From contig NZ_BMWG01000007.1 of the NCBI RefSeq assembly GCF_014651115.1, positions 124,001-188,000 on the forward strand: a stretch of 64,000 nt of DNA, written 5' to 3'. Under the pieces are notes generated by a model. The model was not told where the DNA came from and did not search any database. It saw only the letters and a program-made list of their open reading frames with translations. The position numbers and the translations under genes are program-made. Below, in pieces: positions 16,445-25,400 of the stretch (the first letter of the stretch is position 1; every line of letters starts with the position of its first letter). This DNA comes from Streptomyces inusitatus. GTDB lineage: Bacteria; Actinomycetota; Actinomycetes; Streptomycetales; Streptomycetaceae.

Positions 16445-17631
16445 CGTTGCTCCTTGAAGTCGGCGGGGACGAGAGGCGGCTGCCAGCCGAGGACGGTGTC
16501 CAGGGCTCTCAGCGACAGGGCTCGCGGCGTGGCTCGTACGGCCAGGTCGCGGATGGAAGCGGCAAGTGGATGGGAGAGCCGGGCGAGTTGGCCGACGCGC
16601 CGGGAGCGTCGGCTGATTCGGGTGGTTCGCCGGTGTCTGGCCTTCGTGTAGGCGGCCAGCGCGGCGGGTGTGTCGTGGATGGAGGCGAGGAGGTGCGCCG
16701 CGACGACGGCGTCCTCGATGGCCTGGCAGCCGCCTTGGCCCAGGTTGGGGGTCATCGCGTGGGCGGCGTCGCCGAGCAGGGCCACTCCGCGGGTGTGGAA
16801 CCGGGGCGGAGGGGAGGCCAGTTCGTGAAAATGGTGGTGGAGCAGGTCGACCGGGTCCGGGGCTCTCCTGCTCAGCCGGTCCAGCAGCGCGGGTATGGGA
16901 TCGTGCCAGGCGCCGAAGCGCCGGATCAGCTCGGCGTGGTGGTCGGCGGGCCTTGTGCCGGGGCCGGAGACGGCGGTGGCGTAGACGTAGATACGGCCGT
17001 CGGCGAGTGGGACGATGCCGAACCGCTCGCCTCGCCCCCAGGTTTCGGCGGCCCGCTGGGCAGGCAGGCCCGCGCCGGGCAGCACCGCTCGCCAGCCGGC
17101 TTCACCGGCGTGACGCAGCCCGCCGTGACCGGGGAAGAGCTGTTCGCGGAGCGCGCTGCGGATGCCGTCGGCGGCCAGTACGACGTCGGCGCGCAGGTCG
17201 CCCGCCGACGTACGCACGGACACGCCGTCCCCCGAGTCGTCCACGCCGGTCACCGATACGCCGAGGCGCAGGGCGTCGGACGGCAGGGCGGCCGCGAGGG
17301 TGTCGATCAGGAAGCCGCGGTGCACGGCGCGCGCGGCCGTTCCGTGGCGGGCGGACAGCGCGCCGCTGTCGGACCGGCTCAGCCAGGTGCCGTCGGGTGT
17401 GCGCAGCCCGATCGGGCCGGGCAGGGCTTCGCCGACCCGCAGGCCGGGGCCCAGGCCGATCGAGTCCAGGGCGCGCAGCGCGTTCGGGGCGAGCACGATG
17501 CCCGCGCCGATGCCCGTGAGTACGGAGGCCCGTTCGCAGACGGTGACGCGCCAGCCGCGGCGGCTCAGGGCCACCGCGGCGGTCAGGCCCCCGATTCCGC
17601 CTCCGGCCACGACGGCATGACGAACACCCAT
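16441..17631 (-). CDS. FAD-dependent aromatic-ring-type monooxygenase
   Basis: A 396-aa protein of the group A flavoprotein hydroxylase family (PHBH/UbiH-like). The N-terminal GGGIGGLTAAVAL is the dinucleotide-binding GxGxxG motif. GDAAHAMTPNLGQGGCQAIED near residue 285 is the conserved GD motif binding FAD ribityl and the isoalloxazine region. These enzymes use NAD(P)H and O2 to hydroxylate or epoxidise small aromatics; the substrate here is unknown. I place the start at ATG 17631 rather than GTG 17640 because AGAGGGG sits at proper distance from the ATG and the glycine motif follows directly. It is divergent from the TetR gene, and both promoters carry the same palindrome, so it is probably the main regulated target. 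Confidence 0.9.
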   Translation of the reverse strand: MGVRHAVVAGGGIGGLTAAVALSRRGWRVTVCERASVLTGIGAGIVLAPNALRALDSIGLGPGLRVGEALPGPIGLRTPDGTWLSRSDSGALSARHGTAARAVHRGFLIDTLAAALPSDALRLGVSVTGVDDSGDGVSVRTSAGDLRADVVLAADGIRSALREQLFPGHGGLRHAGEAGWRAVLPGAGLPAQRAAETWGRGERFGIVPLADGRIYVYATAVSGPGTRPADHHAELIRRFGAWHDPIPALLDRLSRRAPDPVDLLHHHFHELASPPPRFHTRGVALLGDAAHAMTPNLGQGGCQAIEDAVVAAHLLASIHDTPAALAAYTKARHRRTTRISRRSRRVGQLARLSHPLAASIRDLAVRATPRALSLRALDTVLGWQPPLVPADFKEQR

Positions 17632-17650
17632 GTCGACCACCCCCCTCTGT

Positions 17651-17666
17651 CTCTACATCTGTAGAG
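17651..17666. promoter_or_regulatory. TetR-type operator O1
   Basis: Perfect inverted repeat CTCTACATCTGTAGAG (7-base arms, TC centre), located 20 bases upstream of the monooxygenase ATG. Its core is identical to O2, and the centres are 30 bases apart, about three helical turns. Probable binding site of the divergent TetR regulator. Confidence 0.85.
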
Positions 17667-17676
17667 GTCGATGAGT

Positions 17677-17700
17677 CGCACTCTACATCTGTAGAGTGCG
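17677..17700. promoter_or_regulatory. TetR-type operator O2, abutting the tetR start codon
   Basis: The same core palindrome as O1 extended to 11-base arms (CGCACTCTACA and its complement around TC). It ends only three bases before the regulator's ATG at 17704, leaving no room for a ribosome-binding site, so the regulator mRNA is probably leaderless and autorepressed. Confidence 0.85.
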
Positions 17701-17703
17701 GGG

Positions 17704-18288
17704 ATGTCCATCTCCGACCGCCGAAACCTGATCGCCGACGCCGCCATCGGCACCGTGGCCGCCGCCGGGCTGCGCGGGCTGACCCATCGCGCGGTCGACG
17801 CCGCCGCAGGGCTGCCGGCCGGCAGCACGTCGTACTACTTCCGCACCCGCAGTGCTCTCATCAGCGCCTGCTATCTCCGCCTGGCCGAACTCTCGGTCGC
17901 CGACGCGGACCGCTGGGAAGCGGACCGCGGCCGTCTCGACCCGGACTCCGCCGCGGAAGGGATGGCCGCGCTGCTGCACCACTGGCTGACGGCGGCGCGC
18001 GACCGCCAGCTCGCCCGCTTCGAACTCAGCCTGGAAGCGACCCGCCGGCCGGAGCTGCGTGCCGATCTTCAGGCCGCCGACCTCGCCGTCCGGGCCAGGG
18101 CCGCCGATGTGCTGGCGGCGCTCGGGGCTCCCCGCCCGGCGTCCGCGGCGGATCTGTTCGTCGCCTGGACCGACGGGCTGCTGTACGACCGGCTCGTCGG
18201 CGCACCGGCCGCGACCCGACCGCCGCCCGACGCGGCCGAGCTGACCGCCGTGGTCCGGCGGATGCTCGAAGCCGCGCTTTCCGCCTGA
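17704..18288 (+). CDS. TetR-family transcriptional regulator
   Basis: A 194-aa protein with a TetR N-terminal helix-turn-helix: residues about 8-55 include GLTHRAVDAAAGLPAGSTSYYF, where the YYF and following helix are typical of the recognition region. The C-terminal domain is an all-helical ligand/dimer domain. It is divergent from the FAD monooxygenase with 72 bases between starts, and that gap holds two perfect copies of one palindrome. Autoregulation and repression of the monooxygenase/membrane-protein operon, relieved by a small molecule related to the enzyme's substrate, is the standard inference. The start is supported by frame and by the HTH beginning within the first 20 residues. Confidence 0.92.
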   Translation: MSISDRRNLIADAAIGTVAAAGLRGLTHRAVDAAAGLPAGSTSYYFRTRSALISACYLRLAELSVADADRWEADRGRLDPDSAAEGMAALLHHWLTAARDRQLARFELSLEATRRPELRADLQAADLAVRARAADVLAALGAPRPASAADLFVAWTDGLLYDRLVGAPAATRPPPDAAELTAVVRRMLEAALSA

Positions 18289-18599
18289 CGCCCGCTGTCT
18301 CGCGGCGGGCCCCACCGCGCCGCCCTCAAGCCCCGCCCCCCCGCACCGTCAGGCCGAAGCCGCAGCGGAACTCCACCCGCCGTACGGACTCCCGTCGCAT
18401 TCCGCGGGTGCGGCAATTTCTCGTGAGGGAGTGCTCCGGGCGGTTCCTGCGGATGCGGTCCGGTGTCTGCCGGTGGCGGAAAGCGGCTGGTCCGAGGGGC
18501 CGGTCGGCACGGGCGAGATCATGAACCCGCGGCGGCGCTGACGCCCGGGCCCGTGCTCCGTACTGCCCGGTGTCGGGCGTGTGTCGACGGACCATCAGT

Positions 18600-18628
18600 A
18601 AAAAACCCCAGTTCACCTGGGGTTTTTT
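18600..18628. terminator. Strong bidirectional intrinsic terminator
   Basis: Perfect 12-base inverted repeat AAAAAACCCCAG/CTGGGGTTTTTT with a 5-base loop. The A and T tracts flanking the GC stem give canonical rho-independent termination in both directions. It insulates the exporter gene from upstream transcription. Confidence 0.85.
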
Positions 18629-18704
18629 GCATTCCCGGGGGCTGTGCGCCCCGAGGTCCGGGAAGGGCCGCCGGCGAGATCGGGGCGGGTGGGGCAGGCG
18701 CGGA

Positions 18705-18721
18705 ATACCCGTGGGGGGTAT
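18705..18721 (-). promoter_or_regulatory. CsoR/CstR-like operator box 1
   Basis: On the minus strand it reads ATACCCCCCACGGGTAT, a 17-base ATACC/C-tract/GGTAT pseudo-palindrome as recognised by CsoR-family (copper or persulfide) repressors. A possible -10 (TATATT, 18719-18724) overlaps its right end. Confidence 0.55.
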
Positions 18722-18741
18722 ATTGCTGTCCGCGAGGAGAG

Positions 18742-18758
18742 ATACCCCCCTCCGGTAT
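18742..18758 (+). promoter_or_regulatory. CsoR/CstR-like operator box 2
   Basis: Reads ATACCCCCCTCCGGTAT, the same length and plan as box 1 but in opposite orientation. It lies immediately before the AGGAG ribosome-binding site (18759-18763) of the exporter gene. Confidence 0.55.
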
Positions 18759-18769
18759 AGGAGATAGCT

Positions 18770-20206
18770 ATGTCAACCCCACCCGCCGCTCCCAGCCCAC
18801 GCCGCTGGACGGCGCTTGTTCTTATAGCCCTGGCCCAGTTCACGGTCATCATGGACACGTCCATCATTGGGGTGGCTCTCCCCAAGATGCAGGTTGACCT
18901 GGGCTTTTCCCCGGAGGGGCTGTCCTGGGTCTTCAATGCCTATGTCATCGCCTTCGGCGGGCTGCTGCTGCTCGGCGGGCGGCTGTCCGATCTGTTCGGA
19001 GCCAAGCGGATCTTCAGCGCCGGCTGGGTCGTGATGGCCGGGGGATCCCTGGTCGCCGGTCTCGCGTCCGAGGTCTGGGTCGAACTGACCGGCCGTGCCC
19101 TGCAGGGCGTCGGCGCCGCGCTGATCGCCCCGGCCGCCCTGACCCTGCTGATGATGCTCTTCGGCTCCCGCCCCAAGGAGCTGACCAAGGCGCTGGCCCT
19201 GTACGGCGCGGCGGCCCCGGCGGGAGGCACCGCGGGAGTCTTCCTCGGTGGTGTCATCACCGAATACGCAAGCTGGCCCTGGGTGTTCTACATCAACATC
19301 CCGATCGCCCTGGTCGTGCTGGCCCTGGTCCCGTCCGTCATGCCCTCGGCCCCGGTCCGCCGAGGCTCCGTCGACCTCGCGGGAGCGGCCACCGTCACCC
19401 TGGGGCTGGCCACCGCCGTCTACGCCATCGTCCGCGCCCCCGAAACCGGCTGGGGCTCGGCGCGGACCTGGCTCGTGCTGCTGGCCGGCGTGGCCCTGAT
19501 CGCCGCGTTCGTCGCCATCCAGTCCAAGCGCCGCGAGCCGCTGATGCGGCTGGGCATCTGGCGGGCCCCCAACCTGGCCGGAGCGAACATCGCGCAGCTG
19601 CTGATGGCCGCCGCGTGGATCCCGATGTGGTTCTTCCTCAACCTCTACCTCCAGCAGGTCCTGGGACTGGGCGCGTTCGCCTCCGGCGCGGCCCTGCTGC
19701 CCATGACGGTCGCCATCATGATCATGATGATCGTCCTGGCGCCCCGTCTGATGGCCCGCTTCGGGACCAAGCCGCTGATCGTCACCGGCCTGCTGGCCCT
19801 CGCCGCCGGCATGCTGTGGCTGTCCTTCGCCCGGGCCGACGGCACCTTCTGGGTCGACGTCCTGCCCGCCTCCCTGCTCGCCGCGGCCGGCATGTCGCTC
19901 GCGTTCATCCCCTCCCTCGGCACCGCGCTGTCCAGCGCCCGCCCCGAGGAAGGCGGCCTGGCCTCCGGCATCGTCAACACCAGCTACCAGGTCGGCTCCG
20001 CCCTCGGACTGGCCGCCATGACGGCCGTGTCCGCCGCGTACGGCGCCACTGAGATCGGCGACCCCGACGCGCTCACCAACGGCTTCTCCGCCGCCTTCCT
20101 CGGCGCGGCCGCCCTCGCCGCCGTCGGCGCACTCGCGTCACTGCTCACCCTCCGCACCGCCCCCGCGCACAGCCACAAGCGGCCCGCCAAGGCGAACGCG
20201 GCCTGA
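18770..20206 (+). CDS. MFS drug exporter, DHA2 (EmrB/QacA) type
   Basis: A 478-aa polytopic protein with about 14 hydrophobic segments, the usual size for DHA2 proton antiporters. The first segment carries TVIMDTSIIGVALPKM (DHA2 motif D1 with the membrane Asp), the loop after TM2 has GGRLSDLFGAKR (MFS motif A), and AAPAGGTAGVFLGGVI fits motif C of exporters. ATG 18770 is preceded by AGGAG with 6-base spacing. The gene stands alone between two terminators (18600-18628 and 20255-20295). Two CsoR/CstR-like boxes overlap its likely promoter, suggesting induction by copper, sulfide or a related stress. Substrate unknown. Confidence 0.93.
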   Translation: MSTPPAAPSPRRWTALVLIALAQFTVIMDTSIIGVALPKMQVDLGFSPEGLSWVFNAYVIAFGGLLLLGGRLSDLFGAKRIFSAGWVVMAGGSLVAGLASEVWVELTGRALQGVGAALIAPAALTLLMMLFGSRPKELTKALALYGAAAPAGGTAGVFLGGVITEYASWPWVFYINIPIALVVLALVPSVMPSAPVRRGSVDLAGAATVTLGLATAVYAIVRAPETGWGSARTWLVLLAGVALIAAFVAIQSKRREPLMRLGIWRAPNLAGANIAQLLMAAAWIPMWFFLNLYLQQVLGLGAFASGAALLPMTVAIMIMMIVLAPRLMARFGTKPLIVTGLLALAAGMLWLSFARADGTFWVDVLPASLLAAAGMSLAFIPSLGTALSSARPEEGGLASGIVNTSYQVGSALGLAAMTAVSAAYGATEIGDPDALTNGFSAAFLGAAALAAVGALASLLTLRTAPAHSHKRPAKANAA

Positions 20207-20254
20207 CAGCACCGGCACCATCGCGCGCCCGCGCTCGCACAACGCATGTGCTGC

Positions 20255-20295
20255 TGTGCCGCCCGACAGGGGAGAGAACCCTGCCGGGCGGCACA
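20255..20295. terminator. Terminator hairpin after the exporter gene
   Basis: 17-base stem with one mismatch (TGTGCCGCCCGACAGGG pairs with CCCTGCCGGGCGGCACA) and a 7-base loop, 49 bases after the exporter stop codon. It has no T-tract, as is common in actinomycetes. Confidence 0.75.
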
Positions 20296-20356
20296 GGGCG
20301 TTCAGCGGACCGCCGCCCGGATACGGGGCCGGAGGCCGGCACGGCACAATGGGCCG

Positions 20357-21847
20357 GTGCAGCACATTCTCCGGGGACTCGCGGTCAATCCGGCCCTTCC
20401 GCCCGAACTCGTGGACCGACTGATCGCCGTCGCGGACGCGGACCTCGCCGACAGCCTCGCCGGCCGCGAGGAGTTGAGCCACGCCCAGGCACGCGCCCTG
20501 GCCGCCCGCGACGAGGATCTCGCCGTACGACTCGCTCACGAGGGACGGCTCACCGCCGCCGACATCGACCCGACAGCCCGGCCGCTCGCCGCGCTCGCGC
20601 TCCTCGACCGGGGCGAGGGCCCTTTGGAGTGGGCCCGGTCGTTCGCCGGGTCCCCGGTCGTCGAGCACCGCGAGAAGCTGGCGGCCTGTCCCGGGCTCCC
20701 GGACGATGTGGTGACCGCGCTCGCCGCGGATCCGGACATCGCTGTCGTCGCGGAACTCGCCCTGTGGGCGGGCCCCGAGCAGGCGGACCGTCTCGCCCGC
20801 CACCCGCACGCCGAGGTCCGCAGCGCTGCCGCCGCCAACGAGAACACACCTCCGGCCGCCCTCGCGGCGCTGCTCACCGGTGAGGGGATGCCGCCCGCCC
20901 GGCACTGCCTCGTCTGCGACCGTGAGCCGATCCCCTTCGTCCACGATCCGCACTGCCCCCGGCGGGACTGCTCCCTGCCGGGCGGCGCGGCCTGCGACGG
21001 CACCCACCAGTCCACCGTCCACACCACGCACATACGGGCGCTCGCCAACCCGGCCACGCCCGCCGAGGCCGCCGCCCGCTTCGCGGACCATCCGTCGACG
21101 CTGCTGCGCTGGATGCTCGCGGCCCGCCCCGATCTGCCGCCCGCGCTCGGCGAGCGGCTCGCGGACGACCCCTCTCCCGGGGTACGGGCCGACCTCGCCG
21201 CGAACCCCGCCATCGGCGAGCCGCTGATGCGGCGACTGGCCGCGAGCGGCGACCGCGAGGTGCGCCGCGCCCTCGCCCGCCATCCCCGGGTGCCGCTCGA
21301 CCTGCTCGCCGAACTCGCCGACGCCGACGCCGCCGGATCCGGCTCCGGGGCCGAGCCGCCGCCCCGGATCGCCGCCGCCCCGCCCGCCGAACTCCGGGAA
21401 CCGGCCCGGTCGTCCCGTCCCGGGCCGCGCCGGCTGCTGGCCAGGCGACGCGATCTGCCCGCCGGGACACGGGACGCGCTCGCCGCCGACCCCGACGCGA
21501 AGGTCGCGGCCGCCATCGCGTCCCACCCTGGACTCTCCGAGGACCGGCTGCGTTCCCTGCTCCACCGGCACGGAGCCCGGGTCGCCGCCGGGGTCGCGGC
21601 CAACCCGGACACCCCACCCGCCCTGCTGGAGGAGCTGGCCCGATGGGAACCCCGGGCCCGCCGGGCGCTCCTGGCCGCCGCCCGGCACCCCTCACTGCCG
21701 CCGCGGACCGTGACCGTGCTCCTCGCCGACGACGACCACGAGGTCGCGGAGGCCGCCGCGGCCCACCCCGGGCTGCCGCCCGCCGTCATGGCGGAACTCG
21801 TCACGAATCGCGTCGCGGATCACCTCTCGCCGACCCGCCCGTCCTGA
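20357..21847 (+). CDS. Variant leucine-rich-repeat (LRV) protein with Cys cluster
   Basis: A 496-aa protein from GTG 20357. It consists of about 24-residue alpha-helical repeats with the LRV consensus: LAVNPALPPELVDRL, ALANPATPAEAAARF, LAANPAIGEPLMRRL, VAANPDTPPALLEEL and AAHPGLPPAVMAELV. In the middle (residues about 175-215) is CLVCDREPIPFVHDPHC followed by CSLPGGAAC, a cysteine/histidine cluster that could hold a metal or Fe-S centre. The founding LRV protein also pairs repeats with an iron-sulfur cluster. A Pro/Arg-rich linker (about residues 330-370) splits the repeat solenoid. Probably a binding scaffold; the partner is unknown. GTG was chosen because no in-frame ATG lies near and the repeats begin at once. 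Confidence 0.8.
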   Translation: MQHILRGLAVNPALPPELVDRLIAVADADLADSLAGREELSHAQARALAARDEDLAVRLAHEGRLTAADIDPTARPLAALALLDRGEGPLEWARSFAGSPVVEHREKLAACPGLPDDVVTALAADPDIAVVAELALWAGPEQADRLARHPHAEVRSAAAANENTPPAALAALLTGEGMPPARHCLVCDREPIPFVHDPHCPRRDCSLPGGAACDGTHQSTVHTTHIRALANPATPAEAAARFADHPSTLLRWMLAARPDLPPALGERLADDPSPGVRADLAANPAIGEPLMRRLAASGDREVRRALARHPRVPLDLLAELADADAAGSGSGAEPPPRIAAAPPAELREPARSSRPGPRRLLARRRDLPAGTRDALAADPDAKVAAAIASHPGLSEDRLRSLLHRHGARVAAGVAANPDTPPALLEELARWEPRARRALLAAARHPSLPPRTVTVLLADDDHEVAEAAAAHPGLPPAVMAELVTNRVADHLSPTRPS

Positions 21848-21931
21848 GCCGGACCGGCGGCGGCAGGCCCCAGGACCGGGCCCAGCCCCAGGTCCGGACC
21901 CGTTGTCAGACCCGGCTGCTAAAAATCTGTC

Positions 21932-22408
21932 ATGGAGACACCGACACTCACCCCGGCCGCCCTGGAGTCGTTCATCGTCCGGGCCAAGTCCGCCACCTAC
22001 GTGGGCGGTGCGGGCAAGATCGCCCCCGTCCGCACCGCGTCGCACGACCTGGAGTACCAGGAGGACGATCTGGTCTACCGGGACAGCTACTTCGGCGGTA
22101 CGGACTTCCTCGGTCAGGAGACGGTGCACCTGACGGGCCGACCGGTCTGGGGCATGAACTACTACGGCTACCTCCTCACCGAGGGCATAGACGCCTTCAC
22201 CGCGGGCGAGACCATCAAGACGGCACTGACCGCGCTCTACGCGGAGGGCCGCTTCCTCGGCGGATTCCGCCACACGGTCGGCGAACTGACCTATGCCGAC
22301 GAGACCGTGGGCGAGGTGAACCGCTTCCGGGGCGTCGAACACATCGCCACCGCCGACGGCACCCGGGTGTACGAACTGCGCTACCACGGCGGACGGATCC
22401 TCGACTGA
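21932..22408 (+). CDS. DUF5680 domain protein
   Basis: A 158-aa protein made up of one DUF5680-type domain: an N-terminal helix (LESFIVRAKSATYVGG), then the conserved pattern HDLEYQEDDLVYRDSYFGG, FLGQETVHL and PVWGMNYYGYLL. This domain is often found as a C-terminal part of small HTH regulators, but here it stands alone with no DNA-binding part. The start codon follows an A-rich run (CTAAAAATC) by about ten bases and has no clear ribosome-binding site, so a leaderless transcript is possible. Function unknown. Confidence 0.85.
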   Translation: METPTLTPAALESFIVRAKSATYVGGAGKIAPVRTASHDLEYQEDDLVYRDSYFGGTDFLGQETVHLTGRPVWGMNYYGYLLTEGIDAFTAGETIKTALTALYAEGRFLGGFRHTVGELTYADETVGEVNRFRGVEHIATADGTRVYELRYHGGRILD

Positions 22409-22435
22409 TCCCCGGTCCCGGAGCGGCACCGGCCG

Positions 22436-22464
22436 GGGGTGCCCCGCGCGCGGCGGAGCACCCC
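22436..22464. terminator. Possible hairpin between convergent genes
   Basis: Short inverted repeat GGGGTGC/GCACCCC with a GC-rich 15-base loop, between the DUF5680 gene and the 3' end of the NRPS gene. Weak. Confidence 0.35.
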
Positions 22465-22492
22465 GTGGTCGTGACCGTGGTCGTGGTGGCGG

Positions 22493-25400
22493 TCAGGCAG
22501 GGCCGTCGCGGTCGGAGGTGAGGGCGGCCAGGCCGACCAGGTCGTCGGCCTGGGCGTCGGGGACGTCCTGGTCGAAGCGGGAGAGGGTGCGGAGGCGGAG
22601 GGAGATCGCGCCGAGGAGGAGGATGGCGGTGCCGAGGAGCAGGTAGAGCAGGCCGATGCCGCGGCCGGGGCCTGTTTCCAGGAGGAGGCCGAGGGTGTCG
22701 GCGAGGCCGCCGTCATCGGTCATCAGGGGTTCCAGGAACCGGCTGCCGAGGGGGGCGATGAGCAGGTAGCCGATGGGGAGGGTGGACCAGGCGACCAGTT
22801 GATTGAGGGCCATGACGCGGCCGTGGAACCTTTGGGGGACCTTGACTTGGACGATCGTCAGGTAGATGCCGTTGAGGAGGGAGAGGGAGGCGGACATGCC
22901 GAACACTCCGGCGCCGACGACGAGCAGATCCGGGCGCAACCCGGTCAGCAGACAGAACAGGGCCAGTACGGGCACCACGAGCAGCATGCCGCGCATTCGG
23001 CGGCGGCGCGGCCCGCCCCAGACGCCCATCGCGAGGCCGCCGACCACCGCGCCGACGCCGCCGGCCAGGGAGACCGTGGCGACGGAGCCGAGGCTGGAGA
23101 AGCCGAGGACGAGGGGCGGCACGAGCTGGAAGAGCACCGGCAGGAACAGATTGAGCACGGCGAAGAAGATCAGCATGGCCCGGAACCCGGGCTGCCCGAC
23201 GACCATGCGGAAGCCGGCCACGATCTCCTGCCGGAGGGTCTCCCGCCGCCGGGAGGGCAGGGTGCGGGGGAAGCGCACGATCAGCAGGACCGCGGCGGCG
23301 ATCGTATAGCTGATCACGTCAAGGAGCAGCACCCCGCCCAGACCGATCGCGGCCAGCATGCCGACCGCCGCCAGGGGGGCGACCACCTGGGCGATACCGC
23401 CCGAGACCTGGACGGCGCCGTTGGCGTGGCCGAGGAAACGCTTGGGCACCAGCTGGGGGATGGCGGACTGGAAGGCGAGCCGCTGTCCGGTGAGCGACAC
23501 GGAGAGGATCGCCATGAGCACCCCGACATGCCAGGGCCGCAGATCCCCGAACGCGTACAACAGTGCGAGAACGGCCTCCGAGGTGCCGCAGACGGCGGTC
23601 GAGACCAGCATCACCCGCCGCCGGTCGATCCGGTCGACGAGCCCGCCGAGCACCGGTGCCGCGAGCAGCCCCGGCACGATGCCGAGTACGGCGAAGAGAC
23701 CGAACCAGGCGACGGAGTCGGTCGTGAGGTAGATCCACAGCGGCAGGGCGAACTCGGTCAGCGCCGAACCGGTCTGCGACACCATCTGCGAGGCGGCCAC
23801 CGCGACGAACCGCCGGGTGTCGCGGCGGGTGCGCGGCGCGGCGGCGGCGGGCTCCCGCGCGTCGGCGGTCTCGCGGTGGACGCCGTCCAGCCACCAGGTC
23901 GCGCGCTCCGGCCGCCGCTCCCGGGACAGTTCGGCGGCGTCGCCGCCGATGACCGCCGGATGGACGGCGGTGACGATCTCCGCCAGCTCGGCGGCCCGGT
24001 GCTTCAGGAAGTAGTGGCCGCCCTCGTCGAGCACCGCCACGGCGGTGGTGGTACCGAGGAAGCCCCACTCGCGGAACCGCTCGCGGTGGAAGTCGGTCCC
24101 CGGGTCGGCCGAACCGATCACCGAGATCACCGGAGTCGCCAGCCCGTCGGCGGGCCGCGCCAGCCGTTCGGTGAAGTACGCCTCGGCGGCCCGCGAGTCC
24201 TCGCGGACATTGCGGACGATGGTGGTCAACTGCTCCGGCTCCAGCCCCTCCAGATCCGCCCCCATCGAGCGGAGCCAGTTCAGATGGAGCCGTCCGCTGC
24301 GCCGCCGGTCGAGCACGGAGAAACGGGAGAGCAGCCCGAGCAGACCCTCGGTCGGCCGGGCGAAGGGGAAGATCCCGCCCAGATAGACGGCGGTCGGCTC
24401 ACGCCCCGCCGCGGCCAGCCGCCGGGCCAGCTCGACGGCGAGCGCCGCGCCCACCCCGCAGTGCCCGTACACGGCGACGGGCCCCTCGACCCCGGCCAGC
24501 ACCTCCTCGGCGCAGCGCCGGGCGACCTCCTCCAGCGGCAGCGACTCCTCGGACATCCCGAGGTCGTGCCCGGGAACGGCGACGGCGTGCAGCGCCACCC
24601 CGGCCGGCAGGGCATCGGCGAGCGGCTGGTAGACCACCGCGCTGCCGCCGCCGTACGGCAGACAGACCAGGGAGAGCCGGGTCGTGGCGGCGGGCCGGCG
24701 AGGGGTCAGCTCATGGAGCAGCTTCCGGGGGCCGCGCTCCTGCTCGGACCGGCCCGCGAGGGCGGCGAGCGCGGCCGGGGTGCGTTCCTGGAAGACGTCC
24801 ATGAGGGTGATCCGGGCCTCGGGGCCGAGCAGCCGGCGCAGAGCGGCCACCATCCGGATGGCGAGCAGGGAGTGGCCGCCGAGGTCGAAGAAGTCGTCGT
24901 GCGCGCCGACGCGTTCCAGGCCGAGCAGTTCGGCCCAGAGCCCGGCGACGATCTCCTCGGCGGCGTCGCGCGGCGCGACGTACTCGGTCCCCTCCGGGGA
25001 ACCGGTGGCACCGGGCTCGGGCAGGGCGCGCCGGTCGACCTTGCCGTGCGCCTGGCGGGGCAGTTCGGGGAGGATCACGAAGCGGGACGGGACGAGATAG
25101 TCCGGCAGGCTCTCCGCGAGCAGTCGGCGCAGCTCGGCGGCGGCCGGGGGCGGCGCGGTGTCCTCGGCGGGCACCAGATAGCCGACCAGGGTGAGTTCCC
25201 CGGCCGGGCCGCGCGCGGCGGCGACGGCCTGGGCGACCCCGGGCAGCCTGGCGAGATGGGCCTCCACCTCGCCGAGTTCGACGCGATAGCCGCGGATCTT
25301 GACCTGGTCGTCGCCCCGGCCGAGGAACTCCACGGTGCCGTCGGCCCGGTGACGGGCGAGATCACCGGTGCGGTACATCCGGGCGGCGGTCCCGGTGGTC

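Larger units (their letters stand above)
18289..18769. other. Intergenic region with terminators and exporter control sites
   Basis: Contains a short hairpin after tetR (GCCCGC/GCGGGC, 18290-18310), a strong T-tract terminator (18600-18628) and two CsoR/CstR-like boxes directly before the exporter gene. The part from 18311 to 18599 shows no convincing gene. Confidence 0.6.

Noticed and set aside
16426..17664. Plus-strand frame opposite the FAD monooxygenase
   Set aside because: Low-complexity shadow that would read through the TetR operator; the monooxygenase motifs are clear.
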